DNA of 64,000 nt from an uncultured Poribacteria bacterium (lineage in GTDB: Bacteria > Poribacteria > WGA-4E > WGA-3G): contig OX638352.1 of NCBI GenBank assembly GCA_951813545.1, positions 1,426,001 through 1,490,000 on the forward strand. The letters run 5' to 3'. Under the pieces are notes generated by a model. The model worked only from the letters and a program-made list of their open reading frames with translations, had not been told where the DNA came from and made no database searches. This document shows positions 9,250 through 17,994 of the stretch, piece by piece; positions within the stretch are counted from its first letter, which is position 1, and the number at the start of each line of letters is the position of its first letter. Made by a program: the position numbers and the translations under genes.

Positions 9250-10908
9250 ATGCTAATACTCTGTTGTTCTCTACTTTTCTCCCTTAACGCTATCGCACAA
9301 CCCTCCCCACAATTTACTGACATCACACAAGCAGCAGGCATTGACTTCATCCATAATACCGGTGCCTTTGGCAAGAAATATCTCCCCGAAACAATGGGTT
9401 CGGGATGCGCCTTCATCGACTATAATGGTGATGGTTGGCAGGACATCCTACTCGTCAATGGAAAGGATTGGGAAGGCAAGCCGGGGTCCCCACCTGTTAC
9501 TGGGAAGGGGCACCAGAAGCGGCAGACGATGGCACTCTATCGCAACAACCGAGACAACACCTTCACCGATTTCACTGAAGCCGCAGGTCTCGCTACGCCA
9601 CTCTACGGTATGGGTGTCGCCGTTGCAGATTACGATAACGATGGCGATCTGGATATCTACATCAGCACCCTTGAAACCGACCGACTCTTCCAAAATCAGG
9701 GCGACGGCACTTTTATTGATGTCACGGAAGCCTCCGGCATCCATAACCCCGGCTTCGGGACAAGCTGTGCATGGTTCGACTACAATAACGATGGGCATCT
9801 TGATGTCTACGTCGCGAACTACGTTGAATGGAGCATAGAAAACGACCTGTTCTCTACCCTCAACGGCATCAATAAATCCTACTGCACCCCTGAATCCTAC
9901 ACAGGACAGTCCAGCAAACTCTTTAGAAATCGGGGCAACGGTACATTTGCCGATGTCTCCCGCATCGCACGTATTGAAGACAACACGAGCAAATCACTCG
10001 GTGTTTGTATCTTCGATTACAATGCCGATGGTCTACCAGATATCTTTGAGGCGAACGACACACAACCCAATAAACTTTATCAGAACAACGGCGACGGCAC
10101 CTTTATCGAAACAGGAATGCTCGCGGGAATTGCCTATAACGAAAGCGGTGTCGCAACCGGTGCAATGGGCATTGATGCCGCAGACTACGATCGAACCGGC
10201 AAAGAGAGTCTCGTCATCGGTAATTTTTCAAACGAGATGCTCAACCTCTATCACAACGAAGGCGACTTCTTCATCGACGATGCTCCTGCTGCACACATCG
10301 GAAATGCAACCTTATTGACGCTCACTTTCGCATGCTTCTTCTTCGACTTCGATCTCGACGGAAACCTCGACATCTTCACTGCTAACGGACACGTTGAAAA
10401 CGACATCAACGCCATTCAGAGTCAAGTTTCCTACGCGCAACCGCCGCATCTATTTCATAACGACTCCGACGGTAAATTCACCGAGGCAGTCCACAAAGTC
10501 GGTGCGGATTTGGCAAAGCCGATGGTCGGGAGAGGCGCAGCCTACGGTGATATTGACAACGACGGCGACTGGGATCTACTCGTTACGACCTCTAATGGCC
10601 CCGCGTATCTTTTCCGAAACGACGGTGGGAATCGTAACGCGTGGATTAAGATTCAACTCGTCGGACAAACGAGCAATCGCGACGGGATTGGCGCGCAAAT
10701 TCGCATAACCTCCGCACTCGGAACACAGACACGAACGGTCAAGAGCGGTTCCAGTTACTGCTCACAGAGCGAACTCACCGCTATCTTCGGCATAAGCGAC
10801 AATCCTATTATAGAGACAATCGAAGTAACGTGGCCCAGTGGTGCCGTCAGCACACGTAAGAATGTCAAACCTAACCAACAGATTCGCATTGAGGAAGGTA
10901 CACCGTAG
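9250..10908 (+). CDS. Exported FG-GAP/VCBS beta-propeller protein with ASPIC/UnbV C-terminal domain (CRTAC1-like)
   Basis: 552 aa from the ATG at 9250, chosen because it starts a textbook signal peptide (MLILCCSLLFSLNAIAQ). An upstream ATG at 9136 is in frame but would translate a repeat-like spacer. Seven Ca-binding FG-GAP blades with DxDxDG-type loops are visible (for example YNGDGWQD, YDNDGDLD, YNNDGHLD, YNADGLPD, FDLDGNLD, IDNDGDWD), enough for one seven-bladed propeller. The last 85 residues match ASPIC/UnbV (GIGAQIRI, WPSGAV). Such proteins are extracellular, with adhesion or carbohydrate-binding roles suggested. It lacks the WG tail found on neighbours. Confidence 0.87.
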   Translation: MLILCCSLLFSLNAIAQPSPQFTDITQAAGIDFIHNTGAFGKKYLPETMGSGCAFIDYNGDGWQDILLVNGKDWEGKPGSPPVTGKGHQKRQTMALYRNNRDNTFTDFTEAAGLATPLYGMGVAVADYDNDGDLDIYISTLETDRLFQNQGDGTFIDVTEASGIHNPGFGTSCAWFDYNNDGHLDVYVANYVEWSIENDLFSTLNGINKSYCTPESYTGQSSKLFRNRGNGTFADVSRIARIEDNTSKSLGVCIFDYNADGLPDIFEANDTQPNKLYQNNGDGTFIETGMLAGIAYNESGVATGAMGIDAADYDRTGKESLVIGNFSNEMLNLYHNEGDFFIDDAPAAHIGNATLLTLTFACFFFDFDLDGNLDIFTANGHVENDINAIQSQVSYAQPPHLFHNDSDGKFTEAVHKVGADLAKPMVGRGAAYGDIDNDGDWDLLVTTSNGPAYLFRNDGGNRNAWIKIQLVGQTSNRDGIGAQIRITSALGTQTRTVKSGSSYCSQSELTAIFGISDNPIIETIEVTWPSGAVSTRKNVKPNQQIRIEEGTP

Positions 10909-10958
10909 ACGCGTTTCCAAACTTGCTCTCTACAGAAGCCTTCGTGGAGGAAAACACC

Positions 10959-11960
10959 ATGAAATTCTTATGTTATGCACTTAGCAGCACCTTTCTTATC
11001 TTTGCTTCCCTCTCGGCTGTTCTGGCAAAAGCCCCGGAAACTGCCAAAATCGTATTTACATCAAAGCGTGATGGCAATTTTGAGATTTATATCATGAACC
11101 CGGATGGATCTGATCAGAAAAATTTAACCCAACACCGTGCCCAGGATTGGGTGCCTGTCTGGTCGCCGACAGGTGAACAGATTCTTTTTCTTTCAAATCG
11201 AGACGGGATCGCAGATCTCTATCTTATGGATGCTGATGGAACGAATGTGCGTCAGGTATTTAAAAAATTAATAGGCAGAGTATTCCCAACCTGGTCGCCT
11301 GATGGAAAAGCACTTGCTTATAACCGATTTAACACACCATCTATCTACACCGCTTCAATTGACGGAAAAGATGAGGCAAAACTTACGGATGGTTTATGGC
11401 CTGCGTGGTCTCCCAACGGTTCTGAGATAGCCTTTATGGCAGGCGAGTTTTTTTGGGGGGATAACGGACATCTCGGTGCTACGAACGCCTGGGTCCAGAT
11501 TATCAATCTACAAACGCATGTAGAAGAGAAGCTTCTTCCGGGGAAAGTCTGGATGTTTGACCCTGCCTGGGCACCCAATGGTGCTCAGATAGCCTTTTCT
11601 TGGAACGGTATGCAAGAGAAAGATCTTTTAGAAGGTAGAGAGGTAAGGCCCACTATGGGTATCTATGTTGTGAACCGAGATGGTAGCGGACTTAGGAAGA
11701 TTATTGATGCTGGAGATGCCGGGTTAATGTCTAACCCCACCTGGGCACTACAGGGGAATGAACTCATTTACCACAAACAGTTTGGTGGAGTTAGCCAACT
11801 CTTCAAAATCGCTTTGGACGGCGGTGTCCCAGAACGGCTTACACCCCAGCAAGGGAACAATTTCAGCGCGGATTGGTTCGATCCGGCGTTTGCTTTGCCG
11901 GTCTCGCCTCAGTCGTCCCCCCTGACGACGATATGGGGGAAACTCAAAACACAAGACTGA
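10959..11960 (+). CDS. Exported TolB-like six-bladed propeller protein with C-terminal WG tag
   Basis: 333 aa. The ATG at 10959 was chosen because it follows GGAGG by 8 bases and starts a signal peptide ending VLAKA. Six WD40-like (PD40) repeats are visible: FTSKRDGNFEIYIMNPDG, FLSNRDGIADLYLMDADG, AYNRF...IYTASIDG, AFMAGEFF..., AFSWNG...IYVVNRDG and IYHKQFG...LFKIALDG, each followed by a WSP-type turn. The fold resembles the TolB propeller, but the N-terminal TolB domain is missing, so it is not TolB. The tail is LTTIWGKLKTQD, a variant of the shared C-terminal motif. Probably periplasmic or surface-exposed. Confidence 0.83.
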   Translation: MKFLCYALSSTFLIFASLSAVLAKAPETAKIVFTSKRDGNFEIYIMNPDGSDQKNLTQHRAQDWVPVWSPTGEQILFLSNRDGIADLYLMDADGTNVRQVFKKLIGRVFPTWSPDGKALAYNRFNTPSIYTASIDGKDEAKLTDGLWPAWSPNGSEIAFMAGEFFWGDNGHLGATNAWVQIINLQTHVEEKLLPGKVWMFDPAWAPNGAQIAFSWNGMQEKDLLEGREVRPTMGIYVVNRDGSGLRKIIDAGDAGLMSNPTWALQGNELIYHKQFGGVSQLFKIALDGGVPERLTPQQGNNFSADWFDPAFALPVSPQSSPLTTIWGKLKTQD

Positions 11961-11969
11961 AGTTTATTT

Positions 11970-12824
11970 TCATTGCTTAAGTCGCCCCCATATCGTTGCG
12001 AGTTTTCCTTGTGCTTCAACTGCTGCGAATTCACCATCAGTCTTTGCGCCATTTTTACCTATTAGATGGTAGCCGTTGTCTGATGTATCTAAGAACTTCT
12101 GGACTCCCGTCGATTCATCAAAATGCCACAACGCAACCGTCTTTGCGTCATTCTTGAACTTTTCGCGCGGCGTGAAACGGCGTTTGGCGATATTGTAACG
12201 CGCCCCCTTGGAAATGCGGACCTCATCAATATAGCCCGAAAAATGACCCCAAAAATGACCACCGTGAATCTGAGACCTAATGTTCTCTCCAAACCCTCCG
12301 ATTGTAAAATCCTGTGGATGCCCGGCATCTGAGAGATCGCCTGCAAGAGTTGTTCCTCCCAGTGAGACGCGCGTGAAATCGTCAACGATGAGTATCGTCT
12401 GTGTACCGTTTGACTGAAAGGCGATGTGATTCCATTGATTCGGGGATAACTTTAGAAAGCCGAACGCCATTGCACCGGGCCGTACAGGATGATCAAGGTG
12501 CGCTCCACCCATTAGTCTTAGACCTGCGTTGGGACCACGGTTCCAAGCATACATCCGCCCCTGTTGGCTGAGAAGTGTTGCGATTATATCTTTGTCAGGC
12601 AGTGTGGTTGGATATATCCACGCTTCAAAAGTGAATTCATCTGTGCCTTTTGGCAAGAGGAGACCGAAGGTTTCAAAGTCCAAAATGGCGTGGTCGTCCA
12701 CTCCATCAAGGGCTAAATAGTTGCCACCTGCCGGTGATGGCGGTGGAACCGCTTCAGCACTCAGCGGAATTAAAACGATCAGAAAAAGACAAGCAAAAAT
12801 TAACAGATTTCGTAGATCTTTCAT
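11970..12824 (-). CDS. Exported LamG-domain protein with C-terminal WG tag
   Basis: 284 aa. Start at 12824 is chosen for the signal peptide MKDLRNLLIFACLFLIVLIP...AEA; a GGGAGG lies about 13 bases upstream. The single LamG/concanavalin-like domain shows LALDGVDDHAILDF, FTFEAWIYPT, WNHIAFQSNGT, GYIDEVRISKGARY and KTVALWHFDESTG. Such domains bind glycans or proteins outside the cell. The C-terminus is VEAQGKLATIWGRLKQ. It converges on the TolB-like gene (10-bp gap between stops) and lies downstream of a second LamG gene on the same strand. Confidence 0.83.
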   Translation of the reverse strand: MKDLRNLLIFACLFLIVLIPLSAEAVPPPSPAGGNYLALDGVDDHAILDFETFGLLLPKGTDEFTFEAWIYPTTLPDKDIIATLLSQQGRMYAWNRGPNAGLRLMGGAHLDHPVRPGAMAFGFLKLSPNQWNHIAFQSNGTQTILIVDDFTRVSLGGTTLAGDLSDAGHPQDFTIGGFGENIRSQIHGGHFWGHFSGYIDEVRISKGARYNIAKRRFTPREKFKNDAKTVALWHFDESTGVQKFLDTSDNGYHLIGKNGAKTDGEFAAVEAQGKLATIWGRLKQ

Positions 12825-12860
12825 CTGTGTAGGTATCCCTCCCAAATCTCTCTCTGAATC

Positions 12861-13853
12861 TCAAAACGATTCTGATTTGATTTGACCCCATGTCGTAGTT
12901 ATAGAAGTGTTAGCAGGATTGACAGCAAGCGCACCACTGGTAACGGCACCATTCATGCCGATTAATGTATACTCATTCCCAGACGTATCTTCAAAGCGAT
13001 CTACACCTTCCTCGTCATTAAAATCCCAGAGTGCCAACGTGTGTTTATCGTTTGAGAAACGGTGTGGCGGCTCAAACGGTGAGGTCCCCACCTCGGCAGG
13101 TAAATCATACCGGGCGATATCGGAAAACCTTATCGCATCAATTTCGCCATGAAAGTAAGGTATATGTTCGACTAATTCTTTTTTTGCAAAACCGCCTACA
13201 CAGAAATGTTGAAACCATTCAGGGAAACGCAGATCCTCAACTATTATGTTCAGAAAATCCTCTTTCGGTCTTTGATAGATTTGATCGTTGTATGCCAAAT
13301 GAAACGTGCTCTCTTTGAAGATGATTGCCATATAGTTCCATTGATTCTTTTTGATGGGAGCATCACTAACTCTGACACCGTGCGCTGCTGCGCCTTCAAG
13401 ATATGCTGAACCATAGACACACACTTCATCTTTCCCACTGATCGGAACTCTCCTACACTTATTATCGGGCTGCAATCCGAAGCGAACTTGCTGACTCAGA
13501 ATAACATTCGACTTTCCTGACTCCGGCGCAGCTTCAGCTTTCGGATAGAACCACACCTCAACCGTAAATTCATCGGTATTTCCCGGGAAAATATAACCGT
13601 GTTCGGCAAACGGAAGGATCGCATAGTCATCTTCACCATCCAGCATCAAAACGCCACCAGAAGGCGCGAAAGAAAATACTGGCACAACTAAATTCAGCAA
13701 GAACACCACACTGAGTAGCAATTTACAGTTAATATAGGGACCTCTAAAAATAATAAGACACTTCTTGAAAGACGGACGAGGAAACCTCGCCCCTACGAAA
13801 CGTTTTTTGTGAATCGAAAGTGTCTCCTTAATTATTGACTTTACTATAAACAT
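12861..13853 (-). CDS. LamG-domain protein with extended N-terminus and divergent C-terminal WG tag
   Basis: 330 aa. The ATG at 13853 has an RBS (GAGGG, 6-base spacing), but the hydrophobic signal segment (KLLLSVVFLLNLVVPVFSFA) only starts near residue 44. The residues between (about 17-40) are encoded by a GTAGGGGCGAGGTTTCCTCG-type repeat that is intergenic elsewhere, so the repeat seems to have inserted between the start codon and the signal peptide. LamG signatures: LMLDGEDDYAILPF, FTVEVWFYP, WNYMAIIF, GEIDAIRFSDIARYD and HTLALWDFND. The tail SITTTWGQIKSESF is a weak version of the shared motif. It may be poorly exported, or translation may begin at a non-ATG codon nearer the signal. Confidence 0.72.
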   Translation of the reverse strand: MFIVKSIIKETLSIHKKRFVGARFPRPSFKKCLIIFRGPYINCKLLLSVVFLLNLVVPVFSFAPSGGVLMLDGEDDYAILPFAEHGYIFPGNTDEFTVEVWFYPKAEAAPESGKSNVILSQQVRFGLQPDNKCRRVPISGKDEVCVYGSAYLEGAAAHGVRVSDAPIKKNQWNYMAIIFKESTFHLAYNDQIYQRPKEDFLNIIVEDLRFPEWFQHFCVGGFAKKELVEHIPYFHGEIDAIRFSDIARYDLPAEVGTSPFEPPHRFSNDKHTLALWDFNDEEGVDRFEDTSGNEYTLIGMNGAVTSGALAVNPANTSITTTWGQIKSESF

Positions 13854-13941
13854 CAGAAACCCTCTTTCTTCGGTCAGACATTTTTCTCGCGTAAGTTCTA
13901 AAAATTTTTAGTGAAAGTGTAAAATAAAACACATTGAAGGT

Positions 13942-15891
13942 TCAATGATTGCTGTTTTTAATCGTTTTCCACGTTTGCACAAGTTTCCCCATTGGATCGA
14001 CGCTCCGAGAAACCTCGCCTGTGCCGTATACCTCAATCATTGTAAGGGGTCTAAAAACAGCACTACTGCCGCCAAAGATATAGATATTCTCGTTTATTAC
14101 CTCAGCCCTATGTCCGCATCTGCCAATCGGCATGTCTGGTTCCTGTGTCCAACGGTCAGTTTCAGGATCGTAAACTTCAACTGTTGAGAGATACTTGAAC
14201 TGATCATCGCCTCGAAAACCACCCCCTATTACGTAAATTTTTCCATCGATTACACTTGCCGTGTGAAATGCTTTTGGGGCAGGCATTTCAGTTATTTCTG
14301 TCCACTGATTGTTCTTTGGATCAAACACTTCAACACTGGAAAGAAAGGGACCTGGATGATTTGGAATCTGGGGCCATCCCACTCCACCCATCACATAAAT
14401 CTTTCCATTCACAACACTCACTGACGCGCCACCACGAGCATGATTCATACTTTTCGCTTTTGTCCACGTATCAGTGGCTGGATCATAGATGTCCACGCTA
14501 TCTAAGCGCCACTGTTTTCTGTTGGCTGCCACACCACCAATGATATAGATCTTTCCATCCACAATACAGGTACTGTTACTACTCCTCGGCACAGGCATAT
14601 CCGCTTTCTGGCTCCATGTGTCGGTAACTGGATCATACATTTCTATAGTTGGGAGAAGTTTACCACTGTTCCCCCAACCGCGACCAACCTGATATTTCTT
14701 CCCCTTTCCTCCACCAATGGCATAGATTTTCCCATCCACGACGAAGGTAGACACGCCAGCCCGGGCTGTCGGCATATCAGCCTTTCGTTCCCATGTATCG
14801 GTTTTAGGGTCGTACATTTCTACTGTTGCAATGGATGTGTCCCCAAACTTGTCAACTTCGCCGCCTATTGCGAATACTTTTCCGTCCACAATACACGTCC
14901 CAAATTGAAATCGGGCTGTTGGCATGTCTGTTCTCGGCATCCACTGTTTGGCGGCATTTTCCAGTGCGACAGATACCGAGGTTACATTAGAAGCTTGGGT
15001 GCCAACACGGCTTGTTTTGCCGGGAGAGGTATCCCGCCCGACCTGATTTCTCACAGCGGGTTTCGCCGCTATATCAAGGATGATAGGTGTATCGACGATT
15101 TCAATCGTCGGTTCAGAGTGTGCTTCAAAACTGTAGGGCTTCTGGAAACGGGTGAGGTATCGGTTGCTCGCGCCGAGGAGTAAGGCAACCAAAACTGCAA
15201 CTGTACCTAAAGTCACCCATGGAAGGAACGGTTTAGCAGCAGGAGCCGGTGTGGGGACCATGTCAGCGACTTGTCGCATGACGTTCTCGCCTAAACTCGC
15301 CGGTATTTGCACACCCCCGAAAACTTCTTGGATCATCAGTTCCTCGTCCTCTTGCAAACGTTTTCGTCCGCGACGAAGTCTACTTTTAATGGTATCCACC
15401 GACACCCCTAAGAATTTCCCGATCTCTCTGGTCGTCATTTCGCCGAGATAGTAGAGTGTAACCACCGTGCGTTCACTTTCTGGGAGTTTCGCGAGTAGTT
15501 TTTTGACGAGTTCACGGCGACGCTCGGTGCATTCTGTTTCTCGCGCTTCTGATATGTGATGTGTATAAGAGGTTCTCTCGATTTCTTCCACAGATGTGTC
15601 CTCCAGCGATTGCGTTGCGAGTCTTCTCTTCCGGCTCCAATCAATGCAAAGTCGATCTGCGATGACATACAGCCATCCGGCAAACTGATTGTGGTTCTTG
15701 AGCGTTGAGAGTTTTTTGTATGCTTGAAGGAAGGTGTCTTGGGTAATATCTTCAGCAGTGTGAAAATCCCCGATCTTTCGCCATACGAGCGCGTGCACGC
15801 TTTTCTGGTATCTCTGGAGTAAGATACCAAATGCCGTATCGTCTCCCGCTAAGGTTCTGTGAATCAGTTGAACATCGTCTTCTCTCTCCAC
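13942..15891 (-). CDS. Transmembrane ECF sigma factor fused to a six-kelch propeller, with WG-like tail
   Basis: 649 aa, GTG start with GGGAGG about 6 bases upstream. Residues 1-180 are a complete ECF sigma factor: region 2 with YQKSVHALVWRKIGDFHTAEDITQDTFLQAYKKL and DRLCIDWSRKRR, region 4 with LPESERTVVTLYYLGEMTTREIGKFLGVSVDTIKSRLRRGRKRLQ. One transmembrane helix (about 222-241, PWVTLGTVAVLVALLLGA) leads to about 400 residues with six kelch repeats (IDGKIYVIGG and DPxTDxW pattern), predicted to be outside the cytoplasm. The end, MGKLVQTWKTIKNSNH, resembles the shared tail. Inference: a one-protein signalling device in which the propeller controls a membrane-bound sigma. No anti-sigma gene is adjacent. 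A paralogue with another C-terminus lies at 49928. Confidence 0.87.
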   Translation of the reverse strand: MEREDDVQLIHRTLAGDDTAFGILLQRYQKSVHALVWRKIGDFHTAEDITQDTFLQAYKKLSTLKNHNQFAGWLYVIADRLCIDWSRKRRLATQSLEDTSVEEIERTSYTHHISEARETECTERRRELVKKLLAKLPESERTVVTLYYLGEMTTREIGKFLGVSVDTIKSRLRRGRKRLQEDEELMIQEVFGGVQIPASLGENVMRQVADMVPTPAPAAKPFLPWVTLGTVAVLVALLLGASNRYLTRFQKPYSFEAHSEPTIEIVDTPIILDIAAKPAVRNQVGRDTSPGKTSRVGTQASNVTSVSVALENAAKQWMPRTDMPTARFQFGTCIVDGKVFAIGGEVDKFGDTSIATVEMYDPKTDTWERKADMPTARAGVSTFVVDGKIYAIGGGKGKKYQVGRGWGNSGKLLPTIEMYDPVTDTWSQKADMPVPRSSNSTCIVDGKIYIIGGVAANRKQWRLDSVDIYDPATDTWTKAKSMNHARGGASVSVVNGKIYVMGGVGWPQIPNHPGPFLSSVEVFDPKNNQWTEITEMPAPKAFHTASVIDGKIYVIGGGFRGDDQFKYLSTVEVYDPETDRWTQEPDMPIGRCGHRAEVINENIYIFGGSSAVFRPLTMIEVYGTGEVSRSVDPMGKLVQTWKTIKNSNH

Positions 15892-16011
15892 GAGATTCCT
15901 CCCGATGAAAACATGGCATTACGTTCTATTTACTACGGTAAAACCTATAAATTACATCTTCAATGAACTTCTTTTCATCTGATAAATAATATTCATTTTC
16001 CCTTCAGTTTA

Positions 16012-16086
16012 CTATAGTTTGAACAATTTTCACAGATTTTCGTGACTATAAATTGTCCAAACTTTAGTAAATTGTCCAAACTTTAG
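16012..16086. promoter_or_regulatory. Direct and inverted 18-bp repeats upstream of the sigma-kelch gene
   Basis: AAATTGTCCAAACTTTAG occurs twice, at 16050-16067 and 16069-16086 (19-bp period), and an inverted copy with two mismatches lies at 16012-16029. They sit about 120-195 bases upstream of the GTG at 15891. The arrangement looks like a set of regulator-binding sites for the sigma-kelch gene; it could also be part of a repeat element. No regulator is known. Confidence 0.4.
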
Positions 16087-16134
16087 TTCAGTTCAAAAGA
16101 TAGTAGAGCGTATCATCCGGAACAGTAATACGGA

Positions 16135-16559
16135 TAGGACTTACGCACTTCCCCGGTAGGTGCGGTTTGGAACCGCACCATAACTGTCAATTTTAGAAAA
16201 ATAACTACCTCAATCCCCAGGTCCGGTAGGTTCGGTTTTGCGGCGTACTCGCCCAAATGCGACCTGCATTCCCAACCGAACCGGATTCTACGCGGAAACC
16301 TTGAAGACTTCAAAAACCTCTTTAGTCCCGTAGGGTTTATTTGCTTGGGTGTTTCTTCACAATGTTTATAGCAGCGTGTGGACAAAAAACCCAGGCTTCC
16401 CCGTAGGGGCGGCATTTGTAGAGAAATTGTTACAAGATACCGTGAAAAACCCCTAAATTGACACCTATGGTGCGGTTTCCTAACCGCACCGGTCCTATAA
16501 TGGTAAATGTTTGTCCTGTCCGAAGATAGGCATTTCGGTTCAATTTTGCGTAAGTCCTA
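16135..16559. mobile_element. MITE-like element with perfect 13-bp TIRs and 5-bp target duplication
   Basis: The ends are TAGGACTTACGCA at 16135-16147 and its exact reverse complement at 16547-16559. ACGGA stands directly outside both ends (16130-16134 and 16560-16564), as expected for a target-site duplication. The 425-bp body has no credible gene and carries internal palindromes such as GGTGCGGTTTGGAACCGCACC-type units and a GGTTCGG...CCGAACC arm pair. The remaining gap between 15892 and the next gene holds only the repeats listed at 16012-16086. Confidence 0.75.
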
Positions 16560-16578
16560 ACGGAATTAAAACACCAAC

Positions 16579-17271
16579 TTAGTAAGAACTTTTAACTGCC
16601 GCCCACTGCGTCGCCAGTTTGCCAGCGGGTTCAACGGGAAGTCCCTTGAACTTTAGGTTGTATTCCAAAGCCGCGTCGATACCGGCGAACATGCTCCAAC
16701 CGCCGCCACGTTCACACACTTTAACCATTAGAACGTTATCACCTTTTTTCAGGTCTATCTCAAATGTGTCCTGAAAATCGCCTGCACCGCGGTTAACCGG
16801 GTTTTTGTGAACCTCTTTGCCGTTCATCCAGACCTTGACGGAATCATCACTGCCGACTTTGGCTTCAACGCCTTTCTTCGTAACCTTCGATACAGCATTG
16901 ATCACGGCGTAGGAGCAGTGGTCATTGATATCGCCCCCGGGCCCCAACTTAATCTTTATGAGCGTGTCATTGATGTTGTTCCCACCGACTGCGGCGATTT
17001 CTCCCTCGGTCCATTTGTAATTTTCGGTAAATTTGACCTTCAAAACTTTATCGGTAATCCCTTCTTTGGCAACATCTTCCTCGGTCAGGTTACCCTTTGT
17101 TGCGTCCTTGATACCGTCAACATCTGTTACAGCGGCACCACCTCCACCGGCGGGGCTTTCGGTGATCATCCAATACCAAGGACCTTCGATTTTATCTATG
17201 GCAGTCGCAAATTGTGCCGTAAGAAGAAATCCGATAGCACACACTGCCAAAAGTACATATCTGCTTTTCAT
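16579..17271 (-). CDS. Exported PA14-like protein with C-terminal WG tag
   Basis: 230 aa. The ATG at 17271 follows AAGGAGG (spacing 12) and starts the signal peptide MKSRYVLLAVCAIGFLLTAQFATA. The mature part begins IEGPWYWMITES and contains VGSDDSVKVWMNGKEVHKNPVNRG, DTFEIDLKKGDNVLMVKVCERGGGWSMF, a pattern typical of PA14/GLEYA-like carbohydrate-binding modules. The same module forms the N-terminus of the protein at 53225. The tail is VEPAGKLATQWAAVKSSY. Probably an extracellular or surface protein; ligand unknown. Confidence 0.8.
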   Translation of the reverse strand: MKSRYVLLAVCAIGFLLTAQFATAIDKIEGPWYWMITESPAGGGGAAVTDVDGIKDATKGNLTEEDVAKEGITDKVLKVKFTENYKWTEGEIAAVGGNNINDTLIKIKLGPGGDINDHCSYAVINAVSKVTKKGVEAKVGSDDSVKVWMNGKEVHKNPVNRGAGDFQDTFEIDLKKGDNVLMVKVCERGGGWSMFAGIDAALEYNLKFKGLPVEPAGKLATQWAAVKSSY

Positions 17272-17520
17272 TTTTTCGTTTAACCTCCTTATATTCAATT
17301 AACCAGATGAATAACCAGATGAAATTTCAATAAATATTTTAGACATTTCGCCATCCATGGGGACGCAAACGCACTATGCCCACTGGCACAGAGGGGTCCC
17401 CGCCCGTTGCTGGAGAGGGGAAACCGGTAATCTCGCTACCTCTCCAGTGTACAGTTAATTGTGGGCTTTACCACATAAAAGACTGAATCTGATATCAAGC
17501 TTTGAAAAATTAAGCAACGC

Positions 17521-17557
17521 GATACGCTTTACGCTCTCTATTATTAAAGACGAATTT
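17521..17557. promoter_or_regulatory. 37-nt sequence shared with the leader of the second sigma fusion
   Basis: GATACGCTTTACGCTC...TATTAAAGACGAATTT here matches 51882-51918 without gaps at 27 of 37 positions, the last 16 being identical; TTAAGCA also precedes both at the same distance. Both lie upstream of minus-strand genes. It may be a promoter or regulatory site; no factor is known. The 17272-17994 gap otherwise contains the element at 17785 and nothing else recognised. Confidence 0.35.
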
Positions 17558-17784
17558 TGAGGCTGAAAAGGTGCAGCATGGGGAAAAAATCTCGAATAAT
17601 CTCGTGAATATTTGTGAACATCTTTAGAAAAGACACCACTGGTCAGATAAGTTACGGCAACGAACACAATGATTAACACGGTTCATAGCACATCGCGCCA
17701 TAAAGATAAAAAACTTGACAGCAAAACCTAAACAGGTTAATATTATCATATCATTATCAGAACCAGTACGAGACTTTAAAGAAC

Positions 17785-17904
17785 TTATAGTAAAACCCGT
17801 AATTACCTATACACCAACGCAAGGGCGAGGATACAATCCTCGCCAGCGGTCGTGGGAGTTTGTTCCCTGACGAACTGTAAACATATTTTCGGATTTTACT
17901 ATAA
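17785..17904. mobile_element. Short MITE-like element with 15-bp inverted ends
   Basis: Ends TTATAGTAAAACCCG (17785-17799) and the complement of TTATAGTAAAATCCG (17890-17904) match at 14 of 15 positions. The body carries a 9-bp hairpin GGCGAGGAT-ACA-ATCCTCGCC (17824-17844). No clear target duplication was found. It contains no gene. Confidence 0.5.
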
Positions 17905-17994
17905 TTGTTACGAGGACGGTTGAGGTTCATTGTCGGCTGGCTTTGTTCTCACCGCGAAGCAGGAAAAGCCGAGCAGAACTCAATCGTTAAAAAT

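Noticed and set aside
10959..11960. TolB of the Tol-Pal system
   Set aside because: Only the propeller half is present, and no tolQ, tolR or pal genes are nearby.
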